From contig NZ_JADLQN010000001.1 of assembly GCF_015477835.1 (NCBI RefSeq), forward strand, positions 868,001 through 932,000: a stretch of DNA of 64,000 nt, read 5' to 3'. Positions 52,751 through 62,027 of this stretch are shown here, in pieces. Position numbers and translations under genes: made by a program. This DNA is from Nocardia higoensis (GTDB lineage: Bacteria; Actinomycetota; Actinomycetes; Mycobacteriales; Mycobacteriaceae). Positions within the stretch are counted from its first letter, which is position 1. Every line of letters starts with the position of its first letter. Under the pieces are notes generated by a model, which saw only the letters and a program-made list of their open reading frames with translations, was not told where the DNA came from and searched no databases.

Positions 52751-53775
52751 CCTCACCACGGACCGGCATCGATCGCCGATCGCTGTCGCTGGGCGGCGAG
52801 GAGGTCGCGACCCGGGTGGAGCTGGTATGGGCGCTGGTGAGCGTCGTCGTGCTCGCCGTGGCGTTCGGCGCGGTCGGGGTGCTCTACGCGCATCCGCCGA
52901 ACAGTTCGGCCTATCGGCTGCTCCTGCCGGAGACCGGCGGGCTGGAGCCCGGTGACGAGGTCCGCATCGCGGGCGTGCCGGTGGGGCGGGTGTCCGCCGT
53001 TGAACTGGGTTCGCAGACCGTGGAAATCACCTTCACCGTGGACTCCGGTCAGCACCTCGGCGACAAGTCCTCCGTCGATGTCCGCATGCTCACCCCCGTG
53101 GGCGGGCTGTATCTGGCGGTGCTGCCCGCAGGATCGCGGCCACTGCACGGTCCGATTCCGGCTGAGCGCGCACGGTTGCCGTACGTGGTCTCCGATCTGG
53201 TCGAGCAGACGACCGAGATCGCCGGTCGGGTCGACACCGGCGCGCTGCGCGCGACGCTCGAGGCGGCCTCCGCCGCGGTGACCGATGCTCCCGGCACGGT
53301 GCGCGAGGCGGTGTCCTCGCTCGGCGTCGTGGTCGAGGCGATGGCGAAGCAACGCGATCAGGTGCAGGGCCTGCTGGAGCTGTCCAACGAATACCTCGCC
53401 GCCGCCCGCCGCAACGAAACGCTCACCACCGAGATCGTGCGCGCCTACGCCGTACTCGGTCCGCAGATCGTCGCCGCCCGCGACGAGGTGGAGATCTTCG
53501 CCGACAAGATCACCGCCGTGGTCGGCCTGTTGTTCGATTTCTTCGCCGGTCCCTATCAGGAAAGCCTGGAGCCGTTGTTCTTCCCGCTCGAACAGAGCGC
53601 CGACACCGGACGCGAACTGCTCGCCGCGGCGGACGCCGTGCTCGCCGAATTCCGCCACACCCTCCGATCGCTGGCGGCACTGGCCGGTCCGGAGGGACAG
53701 GCGCTGGTCGACCAGAGCGGACTGACAGTGCGGCGCCCCGACATCTGTCTGCCGGTTCCGGGAAGGGGGTGCTGA
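52747..53775 (+). CDS. mceC: MceC, lipid-transfer subunit
   Basis: AGGAGG precedes the ATG at 52747, which overlaps the MceB stop; an alternative GTG at 52729 is less likely. The 342-residue protein has an anchor helix (VWALVSVVVLAVAFGAVGVL), an MCE domain (YRLLLPETGGLEPGDEVRIA, GVPVGRVSAVELGSQTVEIT) and a helical tail. It ends with cysteines in RRPDICLPVPGRGC. Confidence 0.92.
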   Translation: MTSPRTGIDRRSLSLGGEEVATRVELVWALVSVVVLAVAFGAVGVLYAHPPNSSAYRLLLPETGGLEPGDEVRIAGVPVGRVSAVELGSQTVEITFTVDSGQHLGDKSSVDVRMLTPVGGLYLAVLPAGSRPLHGPIPAERARLPYVVSDLVEQTTEIAGRVDTGALRATLEAASAAVTDAPGTVREAVSSLGVVVEAMAKQRDQVQGLLELSNEYLAAARRNETLTTEIVRAYAVLGPQIVAARDEVEIFADKITAVVGLLFDFFAGPYQESLEPLFFPLEQSADTGRELLAAADAVLAEFRHTLRSLAALAGPEGQALVDQSGLTVRRPDICLPVPGRGC

Positions 53776-53779
53776 GGCG

Positions 53780-54877
53780 ATGACCTGGACAGCAGCTACC
53801 CGGACGACAGCGAACCCCGCGGCCGGACGCGCGCGTGTGGTGCCCGCACTGCTGGTCGTCGTCGTGCTCGTGGCGGTCGTGGCGGGCACAGTCGCGGTGA
53901 CCCACGGGAACCGAGGACCGGTCCGCACACTGTGCGCGGAGTTCGACACCACGTTCGGTCTCTACGGCGACGCGCCGGTCACCATCCGCGGAATCGCCGT
54001 CGGGCGGGTGCGCGACATCGTCCCCGACCGCGACCGGGTGCGCGTCGAGATGTCGATCGAGGACCGGCCGCTGTCGGATCGGACCAGGGCGGTGGTGGTC
54101 AACGCGTCGCTGCTCACCGACAGGCGTGTGGAACTGGTGGACGCGGATGTGCCCGGCGAGACCGAAGTGCCCGCCGACCGTTGCCTGCCACGCGATCGCA
54201 CCCGTACCCCGGTCAGCGTCTCCGATGCCCTCGGCTCCTTCTCCCGGATCGCCGACGAACTCACCCGCCCCGCCGCCGACGGCACGACTCCGCTCAGCGC
54301 CCTGCTCGACGGCGCAGACCGGGAGCTGGCCGGGCTCGGGCCCGAACTCGACAGACAATTGCGCGCGGTGGCGCGGCTGATCTCCGCGCCGGACGCCTTC
54401 GCCGCCGAACTCGGCGCGCTGCTGGACAATTCGGCCGAGTTGAGCACCTTCGCGACCGATCAGTGGACCGACATCAAGACCTCGCTGATCACCTTCGGTC
54501 CCGGGCTGGAACTGCTCGAGAGCACGCTGGTGATCGTCAAGACCCTCGTCGGCAAACTCGCCACCGCCCTCGGCCCGCTCGACCGTGCCTTCAACCACCA
54601 TTTCCCCTACCTGATGGACGCGCTGGAACAGTCCATCCCGGCGATCACCCTCGCGCGAGTCGAAGCCGAGAACTCCCGCGAACTGCTGGCCACCGTTCCC
54701 GGCGTGATCACCATGCTGCAGAACATGATCGACGGCGGCGACGGGTTGGCGTTCGACTACCGCCCGCCCGCCCAGTGCGTGGGCCCCGAACCGGATCTGT
54801 GCCGAGCGCTCGGCGCGAACACCGCCCGATTGCCGCTACCGGTGGCCGTTCTGGCGAGCGCGGGGGGACGGCGATGA
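53780..54877 (+). CDS. mceD: MceD, lipid-transfer subunit
   Basis: The 365-residue protein follows MceC by four bases. It has an anchor helix (VVPALLVVVVLVAVVAGTVA), an MCE domain (CAEFDTTFGLYGDAPVTIRG, IAVGRVRDIVPDRDRVRVEM) and long helices (LELLESTLVIVKTLVGKLAT). Paired cysteines near the end (AQCVGPEPDLCRAL) probably form a disulfide outside the membrane. Confidence 0.92.
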   Translation: MTWTAATRTTANPAAGRARVVPALLVVVVLVAVVAGTVAVTHGNRGPVRTLCAEFDTTFGLYGDAPVTIRGIAVGRVRDIVPDRDRVRVEMSIEDRPLSDRTRAVVVNASLLTDRRVELVDADVPGETEVPADRCLPRDRTRTPVSVSDALGSFSRIADELTRPAADGTTPLSALLDGADRELAGLGPELDRQLRAVARLISAPDAFAAELGALLDNSAELSTFATDQWTDIKTSLITFGPGLELLESTLVIVKTLVGKLATALGPLDRAFNHHFPYLMDALEQSIPAITLARVEAENSRELLATVPGVITMLQNMIDGGDGLAFDYRPPAQCVGPEPDLCRALGANTARLPLPVAVLASAGGRR

Positions 54878-55905
54878 CACGACGATGGACACGATGGGCC
54901 CTGCTCGCGGCGGTGCCGGCGCTGCTGGCGCCGATGACGGGCTGTGGGTTCGATCCGAGCGACCACACCCTGCCCGGCACCGGGGTGAGAGGGGAGCGCT
55001 ACCGGATCGTGGTCGAGTTCGATTCCCTGCTGAGCCTGCCCGCCGGCGCGCGGGTGCGCAGCAACGGCGCCGAGGTGGGCGCGGTCGACTCGATCCAGCT
55101 CGGCCCGCACGCCGCGCTGGCCGACCTCGATATCCGCGCCGAGGTGCGGCTACCGGTCGGCACTCGCGCCGAGCTGCGCCAGACCACCGTGCTCGGCGAC
55201 ATCTACATCGCCCTGCTGCCGCCCGCCACCGCCACCGGTACTGGTACCGCGACGTTGGCCGACGGCGATCGAATTCCGTTGAGCGATACCGATACCGGTC
55301 CGCAGATCGAGCAGATCATGGATCGCGTCGCGGCTTTCGTCAACGGCGGCAGCGCGTTGCGCACCCAGGACGCCCTCGAAGAACTCGTCGCGGTGCTGCC
55401 CGAGGACCCCGCGGAGACCAGCGAGCTGGCCGCACGGCTCGGCGCCGACCTCGCCACCACCGTCGAACACCTGCCCGACCTCGATCGCATGCTCGCCGCC
55501 ACCGATCAGGCGAGCGCACGGCTGGCCGCCATGCGCGAGGAGGTCGGTTTCCTGTTCTCCGAGACCGCCCGGCTGCGCCTGGACCGGGTGCCGCAGTTCA
55601 TGACCGCGGTGCTCAATGTCGTCATCGACGTCAACACCCTCGTCGACGGACTGGACTGGCTCATCCCACGCCTGCCGCACATCAACGAAGCGCTGGAGAA
55701 ATCCGCGACGCTGCTGCGCGAGCCCGCACCGGACGCGACCACCTGGATCGGCAACGGGGCCGCGTTGTCGGACCTGATCAACGGCAAGGTGGTCCCGTTC
55801 CTCGGCGCCCCCGCCATCGACGTGCGCAGAATCGGGCTGACCGGGAGTCCGAGCGGCGAGGTCGACGCACTGATCCTGCTGCGGCTGATCGGAGTGCTGC
55901 CGTGA
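54874..55905 (+). CDS. mceE: MceE, lipoprotein subunit
   Basis: The 343-residue protein overlaps MceD by ATGA. It has a lipoprotein-type signal (RWALLAAVPALLAPMTGCGF) with Cys in MTGC, consistent with MceE proteins being lipoproteins, although Met at -3 is not the usual residue. The MCE domain reads YRIVVEFDSLLSLPAGARVR, SNGAEVGAVDSIQLGPHAAL. The helical region ends VRRIGLTGSPSGEVDALILL. It anchors the channel in the membrane. Confidence 0.9.
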   Translation: MTRRWTRWALLAAVPALLAPMTGCGFDPSDHTLPGTGVRGERYRIVVEFDSLLSLPAGARVRSNGAEVGAVDSIQLGPHAALADLDIRAEVRLPVGTRAELRQTTVLGDIYIALLPPATATGTGTATLADGDRIPLSDTDTGPQIEQIMDRVAAFVNGGSALRTQDALEELVAVLPEDPAETSELAARLGADLATTVEHLPDLDRMLAATDQASARLAAMREEVGFLFSETARLRLDRVPQFMTAVLNVVIDVNTLVDGLDWLIPRLPHINEALEKSATLLREPAPDATTWIGNGAALSDLINGKVVPFLGAPAIDVRRIGLTGSPSGEVDALILLRLIGVLP

Positions 55906-56870
55906 CCCGCATCCCCGCCGGATACTCCGTCCTCGTGCTGGCCCTGGTCACCGCCTTCGGCGCCGGATACCTCACCTTCGGGGTGCTGCAGATCGACCCC
56001 GTCGAACGCCGCAATCACGTCACCGTGCGGATGGACCACGCGGCGGGCCTGCGCGCCGGCGCCGATGTCGTGTACCGGGGCGTCGACATCGGCGCGGTGA
56101 CCGGGGTCGACAGCGTCCCCGGCGGGGTGCGGATCCGACTGTCCTACGACGCCGATCACCGCGTCCCCGCCGATTCGGCCATGGAGGTGGAGAACCTGTC
56201 CGCGCTCGGTGAGCCGGTGTTCGCCTTCCTGCCCTCCGCCGAGGTCACCGACCGCTACCTGGCCGACGGCGACGCGATCACCGGCACCGTCATCGCGCCT
56301 ACCTCGGTCCCGGAACTCCTCGCCGCCTCCTCGACCCTGGTGAGCCAGAGCGACAGCGCCACCCTGGCCGCGCTCGTCGACACTTTCACCCAGGCCGTGG
56401 AGCACGCCGCCACGACCGCGCCCGCGCTCGCCCGCGCCGCCGACGTGCTCGCCCTGACCCTGGCCAGGCACCAACCCGCGCTCGAGGTCGTGCTGCGCAA
56501 CCTGATGCTGCTGCTGCCCGACGTCGGTTGGGTGAAGCCCACGCTGACCTCGGCGCCCCCGCAGCTGGATGCCTTCGGCGCGACCCTGGGCGTGTCCTAT
56601 GAGTACCTGTTCGAGGGGTCGGCCCTGTTGCGGGGCAGGGAAGTGCTCGGCTCGTGGCGCGAGGAACAGCAGCGCTTCGTCGACTTCCTGAGCAGGCTCA
56701 GCCCCGAACTCGGCGCCCTCGGCGTCGCCCTGCGCCCGGTAACCACCGCCGTGGGCCCGGCGCTCGGTGCCGTCGACATGGCCACCCTGCTCGATCAGGC
56801 TCTCGCCGCCCTGCCCGGCGACCGGCTCCGGATCGTGCTCCAGCAACCCGCCGACGAAGGACATCGATGA
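55902..56870 (+). CDS. mceF: MceF, lipid-transfer subunit
   Basis: The 322-residue protein starts at a GTG overlapping the MceE stop. It has an anchor helix (YSVLVLALVTAFGAGYLTFG) and an MCE domain (VTVRMDHAAGLRAGADVVYR, GVDIGAVTGVDSVPGGVRIR). A helical end lacks the long Pro-rich tail of some mycobacterial MceF proteins. It completes the hexamer. Confidence 0.92.
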   Translation: MTRIPAGYSVLVLALVTAFGAGYLTFGVLQIDPVERRNHVTVRMDHAAGLRAGADVVYRGVDIGAVTGVDSVPGGVRIRLSYDADHRVPADSAMEVENLSALGEPVFAFLPSAEVTDRYLADGDAITGTVIAPTSVPELLAASSTLVSQSDSATLAALVDTFTQAVEHAATTAPALARAADVLALTLARHQPALEVVLRNLMLLLPDVGWVKPTLTSAPPQLDAFGATLGVSYEYLFEGSALLRGREVLGSWREEQQRFVDFLSRLSPELGALGVALRPVTTAVGPALGAVDMATLLDQALAALPGDRLRIVLQQPADEGHR

Positions 56871-57655
56871 GCAGCACCGACGCCAGCACCCGAACCACGA
56901 AAGAACTTGCGTCCGACCCGGAACCGACCGACGCGGAGGCGGGCTTCGCGAGCGAGCTGGATGTGACGACGGCGCTCGGCACAGCGAGCCGACCCGCGGA
57001 CGCCGACACCCACCCGGCGGATCCACCCGAGGCCGGACAGCCCGCAGCAGACGCGTCATCGGCCGCCATCCGGGATCGATGGGGTTGGCCGGAACGCTCG
57101 GCACTGCGCGGCCTGCCGCGAACCACGATCGTCGCGAGCCTCGTCGCGACTGTGTCGCTGTTCGTCGCGGCTGCCGCCGTCTTCGCCTGGCGTGCCGGCG
57201 ACGCCGCCGACGAACTCGCCGCCCTGCGCGCGGGACTCGACACCGACGCCGCCGCCGAGCGGGTGGCCACCGACTACGCCCTCGGCGTGTCGAAGGTCGA
57301 CGCCGGCCAGGTCGACGCCTGGCGCGAAGCACTGACATCCGGTGTCACCGAACAGCTCGCGGCGAAGTTGACCGCCGCCGCGGACGTGGTCGGCCCGTGG
57401 CTCACGCAGATGGAGTACTCCGCCACCGCGAAGCCGCTGGCCGCGACGGTGCGCAGCCGCGACGGCGAACTGTATGTGGTGCAGGTCTTCGTCGACATGA
57501 ATTCCCGCAGCAGGCAGACCCCCGAAGGCGTGGTCGCCACGGCCGCCTACACCGTCACGCTCGATCGCGCCGCGGACTGGACCATCACCGATGTCGGCGG
57601 CGTCGCCCCCGACCTGCCCGTTCCGACCACCGAAGCGCCTGCCGCGCCTCGCTGA
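56867..57655 (+). CDS. Mce-associated membrane protein
   Basis: The 262-residue protein overlaps MceF by four bases. About 85 acidic, low-complexity residues lead to one transmembrane helix (TTIVASLVATVSLFVAAAAVFAW region). A periplasmic domain of about 150 residues follows (RVATDYALGVSKVDAGQVDA, AYTVTLDRAADWTITDVGG), like NTF2-fold Mas proteins. These assist or stabilise Mce complexes. Fusion of low-complexity acidic tail is common in nocardial members. Confidence 0.88.
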   Translation: MSSTDASTRTTKELASDPEPTDAEAGFASELDVTTALGTASRPADADTHPADPPEAGQPAADASSAAIRDRWGWPERSALRGLPRTTIVASLVATVSLFVAAAAVFAWRAGDAADELAALRAGLDTDAAAERVATDYALGVSKVDAGQVDAWREALTSGVTEQLAAKLTAAADVVGPWLTQMEYSATAKPLAATVRSRDGELYVVQVFVDMNSRSRQTPEGVVATAAYTVTLDRAADWTITDVGGVAPDLPVPTTEAPAAPR

Positions 57656-57676
57656 CCCATCTACAGGAGAGCAACC

Positions 57677-58675
57677 ATGACCACAGCTGCCGACAAGTCG
57701 CTACCCCAGATCGCTCGCGCCGTGCACACCCTCCGCACTGTCGCTCCCGCCCCGCGCATCTGGGTGGGTGAGGACGCCGAGCCCGTCGAACTCGTCGCAC
57801 CGGACTCGCTGACGGCCGAGATGGTCGGCCACTGGACCTATCTCGTCCTCGAGGGCGCCGCCTTCGCCATGCAGGGCATGCATCCGGTGATCCGCGAGGT
57901 CACCGACCGCTACTCGGTCGCGCGCACCGACCCGGGCGGCCGCGCCATCCGCTCGGTGGACTCCGTGCTGCGCTGGACCTACGGCGGACCGGAAGCGGTG
58001 CAGGAAGGGCGCAGACTGCGCTCGCTGCACGAGCCACTGACGATGCGCGGCTCGGCGGGCAAGCGCATCGGCGCGCTCAACCCCGAGGCATACCAGTGGG
58101 TGATCGCCACCGCCTACATCACCACCGCCAAAGCAGGCCCGCTGCTCATCGGCCGCGAGTTCACCGGGGACGAACTCGACGAACTGCTCGCCGACAACAT
58201 CCGCATCGCCAAGATCCTGCAGGTTCCGATGAAGGGCTATCCGCAGAACCGCCCGGAGTTCGACGCCTACTACGAGCGCATGGTGAGCGAGGTGCTGCGC
58301 GCCGACGACGCCATGCGCGAGGAGTTCGCGATGATGCGCGAGGGCGACAGCGAACAATTGCGGGCATTGCCGTTCACGGCCCGCCGGCTGACCCGCCTTC
58401 TGGCGAGGCCAGTACTCCGGTTCACCTACCTGTCCATCATCGGCCTGCTCGACCCGCGGCTGCGTGCCATGATCGGGGTGCGGTGGAGCCCGGAGGAACA
58501 GCGCACGCTCGAGCGGATCTATGCGGGGATCCGGCTCGCCTACCGGGTGCTGCCCGAACGGCTGACCTACTTCCCGATCGCCTATCACGCCCGCAAGCAC
58601 CATCAGAGCATCCAGAAGATGAAGCAGCGGGAACTGCGATCGGCCGCCTACAAGGTGCGGCCGAAGCAGGTGTAG
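57677..58675 (+). CDS. MpaB-family oxygenase (DUF2236), first copy
   Basis: AGGAGAGCAACC precedes the ATG 21 bases after the Mas gene, so it is probably the last gene of the mce operon. The 332-residue protein has the MPAB/Lcp pattern HWTYLVLEGAAFAMQGMHPV, IGALNPEAYQWVIATAYITT, PQNRPEFDAYYERM and the C-terminal YFPIAYHARKHHQSI. MpaB and latex-clearing proteins are b-type heme oxygenases; the heme-ligand histidine here is not assigned. Position after an Mce importer suggests oxidation of an imported sterol or lipid. Confidence 0.86.
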   Translation: MTTAADKSLPQIARAVHTLRTVAPAPRIWVGEDAEPVELVAPDSLTAEMVGHWTYLVLEGAAFAMQGMHPVIREVTDRYSVARTDPGGRAIRSVDSVLRWTYGGPEAVQEGRRLRSLHEPLTMRGSAGKRIGALNPEAYQWVIATAYITTAKAGPLLIGREFTGDELDELLADNIRIAKILQVPMKGYPQNRPEFDAYYERMVSEVLRADDAMREEFAMMREGDSEQLRALPFTARRLTRLLARPVLRFTYLSIIGLLDPRLRAMIGVRWSPEEQRTLERIYAGIRLAYRVLPERLTYFPIAYHARKHHQSIQKMKQRELRSAAYKVRPKQV

Positions 58676-58678
58676 GCG

Positions 58679-59113
58679 TCAGCCGCCGGAGGAGATGGGG
58701 ATCTTCTTCCCGGCGGGCTGGTCGGATTCCGCCACCGGAACAGTGATGGTCAGGATGCCCTTGTCGTAGCCGGCGGTGATGTCGTCCTCACGCGCGCCCG
58801 CGGGAAGTGCGATGGTGCGCGAGAAGGAACCGTATTCGAACTCCGAGCGTCCGTTGGCCTCGCGCTTCTCGGTCCGCTCGGCGCGGATGGTCAGCAGGCC
58901 CTCCCGGACGGTGACCGAGACATCTTCGTCCGGGTCCACACCGGGCATCTCGGCCCGCACGACGACCTGGTCGTCCTTCTCGTCGACCTCCATGCGTATC
59001 GGATGTCCCTCGAAGAACGGACGCATGGCATCGACTGCGGGCAGACCGGCGAACCATGAGGTCAGCGCCGGGAATGGGGAGCGGGAATGAAGCTGGGGAG
59101 TGCGTGCGTTCAC
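58679..59113 (-). CDS. hsp20: Hsp20/alpha-crystallin small heat-shock protein
   Basis: The 144-residue protein has an N-terminal arm (FPALTSWFAGLPAVDAMRPF) and an alpha-crystallin domain (IRMEVDEKDDQVVVRAEMPG, VDPDEDVSVTVREGLLTIRA, EFEYGSFSRTIALPAGARED). It ends with the I-x-I motif (KKIPISSGG, with IPI). It is an ATP-independent holdase. HspX is the classical DosR product in mycobacteria; weak GGGAC matches exist upstream (see rejected list). It is convergent with the MpaB gene with only three bases between stops. Confidence 0.9.
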   Translation of the reverse strand: MNARTPQLHSRSPFPALTSWFAGLPAVDAMRPFFEGHPIRMEVDEKDDQVVVRAEMPGVDPDEDVSVTVREGLLTIRAERTEKREANGRSEFEYGSFSRTIALPAGAREDDITAGYDKGILTITVPVAESDQPAGKKIPISSGG

Positions 59114-59417
59114 GGATTCCTCCTCGTTCGTACCGGGCTGTCAGGAGCACGCTCGTCATCGAGCCTGCGCGCCCGGAACAGGGCCCCGGGAGAGGCAAGA
59201 TGCCCATGCCGGACAGACCAACGTCACAGCTCGCCGGGACGCCGTGCGCCGGTGCGGCCGGGGCATCGGCGAGGACCAACGGCTCTATCGCGGGAGTCGG
59301 GTGGAACTTCCGCCGCGCCGGGTGCGGGGCCACACTCGGGCGGAGCGAGATTCTCGAGGTTTCTACGCTGTCGGAGTTCGTGCCGGAGTTCCCTCCACGA
59401 GTGAGGACGATCCGTCC
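59114..59417. other. Divergent region between hsp20 and hydrolase genes
   Basis: About 300 bases without a coding feature. It holds two poor DosR-like matches (59236 GGGACGCCGTGCGC and 59272 AGGACCAACGGCTC). No strong palindrome is visible. Confidence 0.4.
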
Positions 59418-60056
59418 ATGTTCGATCAAGACGTCCGCATACCGGTCGCCGAAGGCTGGGTAGAAGGTCATCTCACTGTTCCCGACGACGCGATCGCCGC
59501 CGTGGTGTTCGCCCACGGCAGCGGAAGCAGCCGCCACAGCCCGCGGAACCGATTCGTGGCCGAAGTCCTGCAGCGAGCAGACCTGGCCACCTTGCTCCTC
59601 GATCTGCTCACCCCGGGCGAAGAGGCCGTTCGCGCCAATGTGTTCGACATCGACCTGCTCGCGCGGCGACTGGTCGAGGCGACGCGCTGGCTGACCACCA
59701 GACCCGAGACAGCCGCGCTCCGCATCGCCTACTTCGGCGCGAGCACGGGAGCAGGCGCCGCCTTACGCGCCGCGACCTCCTCGGAGGTGTCGATCGCCGC
59801 GGTCGTCTCACGTGGGGGGCGGCCGGACCTGGCCGGCCCGGCATTGACGGCCGTGCGCTCGCCGACGCTGCTGATCGTCGGCGGCGACGACCACGTGGTG
59901 CTCGAACTCAACCGCGAAGCGGCGCGCGCGATGCGGTGCGAGGTCACGGTGACGGTGGTGCCCGGCGCCACCCATCTGTTCAGCGAACCGGGCGCGCTGG
60001 AGCAGGTCGCCGAACTGGCCCGCGACTGGCTGATCGCACAGCTGACACCTCGGTGA
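59418..60056 (+). CDS. Dienelactone-hydrolase-like alpha/beta hydrolase
   Basis: GAGGA precedes the ATG at 59418. The 212-residue protein has VVFAHGSGSSRHSPRNRFVA, LLLDLLTPGEEAVRANVFDI, the nucleophile region IAYFGASTGAGAALRAAT, an acid in LLIVGGDDHVV and a histidine in VPGATHLFSEPGALE. It matches the DLH domain found fused to phosphoribosyltransferase in DosR-regulated proteins such as Rv2030c, next to hspX. Here it is a stand-alone domain beside hsp20, so the gene pairing is retained without the fusion. Confidence 0.82.
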   Translation: MFDQDVRIPVAEGWVEGHLTVPDDAIAAVVFAHGSGSSRHSPRNRFVAEVLQRADLATLLLDLLTPGEEAVRANVFDIDLLARRLVEATRWLTTRPETAALRIAYFGASTGAGAALRAATSSEVSIAAVVSRGGRPDLAGPALTAVRSPTLLIVGGDDHVVLELNREAARAMRCEVTVTVVPGATHLFSEPGALEQVAELARDWLIAQLTPR

Positions 60057-60087
60057 GTGCGTCTGGCGGCGCGGGAGGCTCGATCGG

Positions 60088-60846
60088 CTAACCGGCGTTC
60101 GTGGCACGCGCACCCGGGTGGGGGAACAGCAGCGGCGCCAGGAAGCGGCGGGCGAACTGTTTCGCCGCCGCGGCGTCGTCCAGCGGCAGCACCCCGCGGG
60201 GGTTGGAGATGAACGACATGGTCAGCCTCACGAACAGTTCGGCGACCACCTCGGTCTCAAAATCCCCCAGCTCACCGCAGCGCTGCCAGTGCGAGAGGAA
60301 CCGGGCCACCACGCCGCGCCCCTGGGCGATGAACTCGTCTCCGGTGACGAAGCTGGTGAGCTGGTCGGCCGCGGAGGACACGCGCAGACTGCGGGTGAGC
60401 AGACGGGGGGAGTTCGCCTCGCCGACGAAGGCCGCGAACATCTCCGCCAGCGCGCTCACCGGTCCCGCCGACCGGCGCACCGCCTCGGCCATGACCATGC
60501 CCACCCGCTGTGATTCGGCCATGAGGGCGTAGCGCACGAGCGCCGATTTGGTGCCGAAGCGCCGGTAGACCGTCGCCACACCCACCCCGGCGAGTTCGGC
60601 GATGCGGACCATGGTGGTCTCCTCGAAACCGACCTCGGCGAAGCAATCGCGGGCGGCGTCGACGATGCGTCGCGAGCGCGAGTCCAGGGCCGCGAGATCG
60701 GCCCAGGAGTCGGCCGTCGCAGCCAGGAATTCGGCGACCGTGCCGTCGATGTCGAAGGGGGAAGAGAGCGACCCGGCCGAGGAAGGCGGGCCGCTGCTGG
60801 TGTCCGCGGCCGCCACGGCGGCCCGGTCCTCGCGGTGCGCCGTCAT
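60088..60846 (-). CDS. TetR regulator, probable regulator of mce and MpaB genes
   Basis: The 252-residue regulator has a long N-terminal stretch (about 60 residues), an HTH (SRRIVDAARDCFAEVGFEET, TMVRIAELAGVGVATVYRRF, GTKSALVRYALMAESQRVGM), then a TetR_C domain (FVGEANSPRLLTRSLRVSSA). It is divergent from the second MpaB gene, and a TTGATAG-type inverted repeat lies in between. The same repeat precedes the mce operon. I placed the start at 60846; an ATG at 60891 is possible. Confidence 0.85.
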   Translation of the reverse strand: MTAHREDRAAVAAADTSSGPPSSAGSLSSPFDIDGTVAEFLAATADSWADLAALDSRSRRIVDAARDCFAEVGFEETTMVRIAELAGVGVATVYRRFGTKSALVRYALMAESQRVGMVMAEAVRRSAGPVSALAEMFAAFVGEANSPRLLTRSLRVSSAADQLTSFVTGDEFIAQGRGVVARFLSHWQRCGELGDFETEVVAELFVRLTMSFISNPRGVLPLDDAAAAKQFARRFLAPLLFPHPGARATNAG

Positions 60847-60955
60847 CGCCGTGAGCCTACCGGCGAGCCGGCGGGTCATCCGTGTCGACACCGTCCACCG
60901 CCCCTCTCCGGCGTGGGTACACGACCCCAGCGAATCTCGCCTCCGACATCCCGGA

Positions 60956-60985
60956 ATGATAGTCTGAATACCATCAATCTATCAC
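60956..60985. promoter_or_regulatory. ATGATAG-N16-CTATCAC operator (site 2)
   Basis: Arms at 60956-60962 and 60979-60985 match site 1 and have the same 16-base spacing. Inside lies a tighter repeat, ATGATAGT-CTGAAT-ACCATCAA (60956-60977), like a TetR half-site pair. It lies 23 bases before the MpaB start and in the TetR promoter. Confidence 0.72.
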
Positions 60986-61007
60986 TCGCCGCTCAGGGAT
61001 GTGTGTC

Positions 61008-62015
61008 ATGACAACGAACGCAGCGTTGCCCGTTGTTTCCGAATCCGCCTCCGCGCCGACCGCCTTCGAAGCGGCCGCCGCCTCTCCCCGCGTACGGCCG
61101 GAGGTGCTGGTCGCCTTCCGCAAGCACACCGCCAGCGTGCTCGCGGGCGTCTTCGCGGGATCGGCGTTCGACCAGGTCGCACTCGTGCCCGTCGCCGCCG
61201 CGGTGGACCGCAGCGGGCGTTTCGCCGCCAACTTCGCCGATCGCGGCGTCCGCAGCGGAGCGTCGGGCATTCTCGCGCTGTGGGCAGACCCGGTCGACCG
61301 GGTGGCCGAGGCCGAGTGGCTCAAGGAACGCCACCGCGATGTCCACGGCCACGGCAAGGGCGCCTACGCGGATGTCCGTTACAGCGCGCTCAACCCGAAG
61401 GCGTGGGTATGGATCGGCGTCAGCGGAATGTTCGTGCCGCTGAACACCTTCACCTTCTGCACCGGCATCGAGCTGCGCCCGGAGGAGAGGGAAGCCGCCT
61501 ACCAGATGATGCGCGAGACCTTCGCCCACCTCGAATTGTCCTCCCAGGCAGGCAAACTGCCTCCCGACCTGGCCTCGGCCACCGAATACTACGACCACAT
61601 GGTCGAGCACGAACTGGCCACCAACCCCTTCCTGGTGGAGAAGTACGCCGCGCTGACCCGGCTGCCGCTGCCCACCCTGGGCATCCCGCGAGCCGCCCGC
61701 GCCGTCCTGCTGCCGCTGTGGCTGCTGATCCGCCCACTGGTGGGCCATGTCATCCAGGTGTGCTCGGCCCAGGCGATGCATCCGGGCGTGCGCAGCATGG
61801 TCGGCTTCGAACCCACCCGCCGCCACGACCTCGAATTCGCCGTCTACGTGCGGGTTCTGCAGACCGCGTGGAAGATCCTGCCCGATCGGTTGCTGCTGGC
61901 GCCGCTGGCCTACAACCGCCTCCAGTACGAGAAGCTGGTCCGCTCGCACCGCAGGGTCGCCCTCGATACCTTCGCCGCCCCGCCGCTGTCCTCTTCGGGT
62001 GGTTGTCCGGTGTGA
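61008..62015 (+). CDS. MpaB-family oxygenase (DUF2236), second copy
   Basis: The 335-residue protein has FAGSAFDQVALVPVAAAVDR, RYSALNPKAWVWIGVSGMFV (the NPxAWxW pattern shared with the first copy), ATEYYDHMVEHELATNP and PDRLLLAPLAYNRLQYEKLV. Length, motif order and C-terminal logic match MpaB/Lcp-type oxygenases. It is divergent from the TetR gene and flanked on both sides by its operator-like repeat. Start ATG at 61008 is preferred to 60999 because AGGG lies upstream. Confidence 0.83.
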   Translation: MTTNAALPVVSESASAPTAFEAAAASPRVRPEVLVAFRKHTASVLAGVFAGSAFDQVALVPVAAAVDRSGRFAANFADRGVRSGASGILALWADPVDRVAEAEWLKERHRDVHGHGKGAYADVRYSALNPKAWVWIGVSGMFVPLNTFTFCTGIELRPEEREAAYQMMRETFAHLELSSQAGKLPPDLASATEYYDHMVEHELATNPFLVEKYAALTRLPLPTLGIPRAARAVLLPLWLLIRPLVGHVIQVCSAQAMHPGVRSMVGFEPTRRHDLEFAVYVRVLQTAWKILPDRLLLAPLAYNRLQYEKLVRSHRRVALDTFAAPPLSSSGGCPV

Positions 62016-62027
62016 TCACACCCAGCT

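Noticed and set aside
59236..59285. DosR boxes before hsp20
   Set aside because: The two GGGAC/AGGAC matches have right halves that fit at only two or three of five positions; not strong enough to call.
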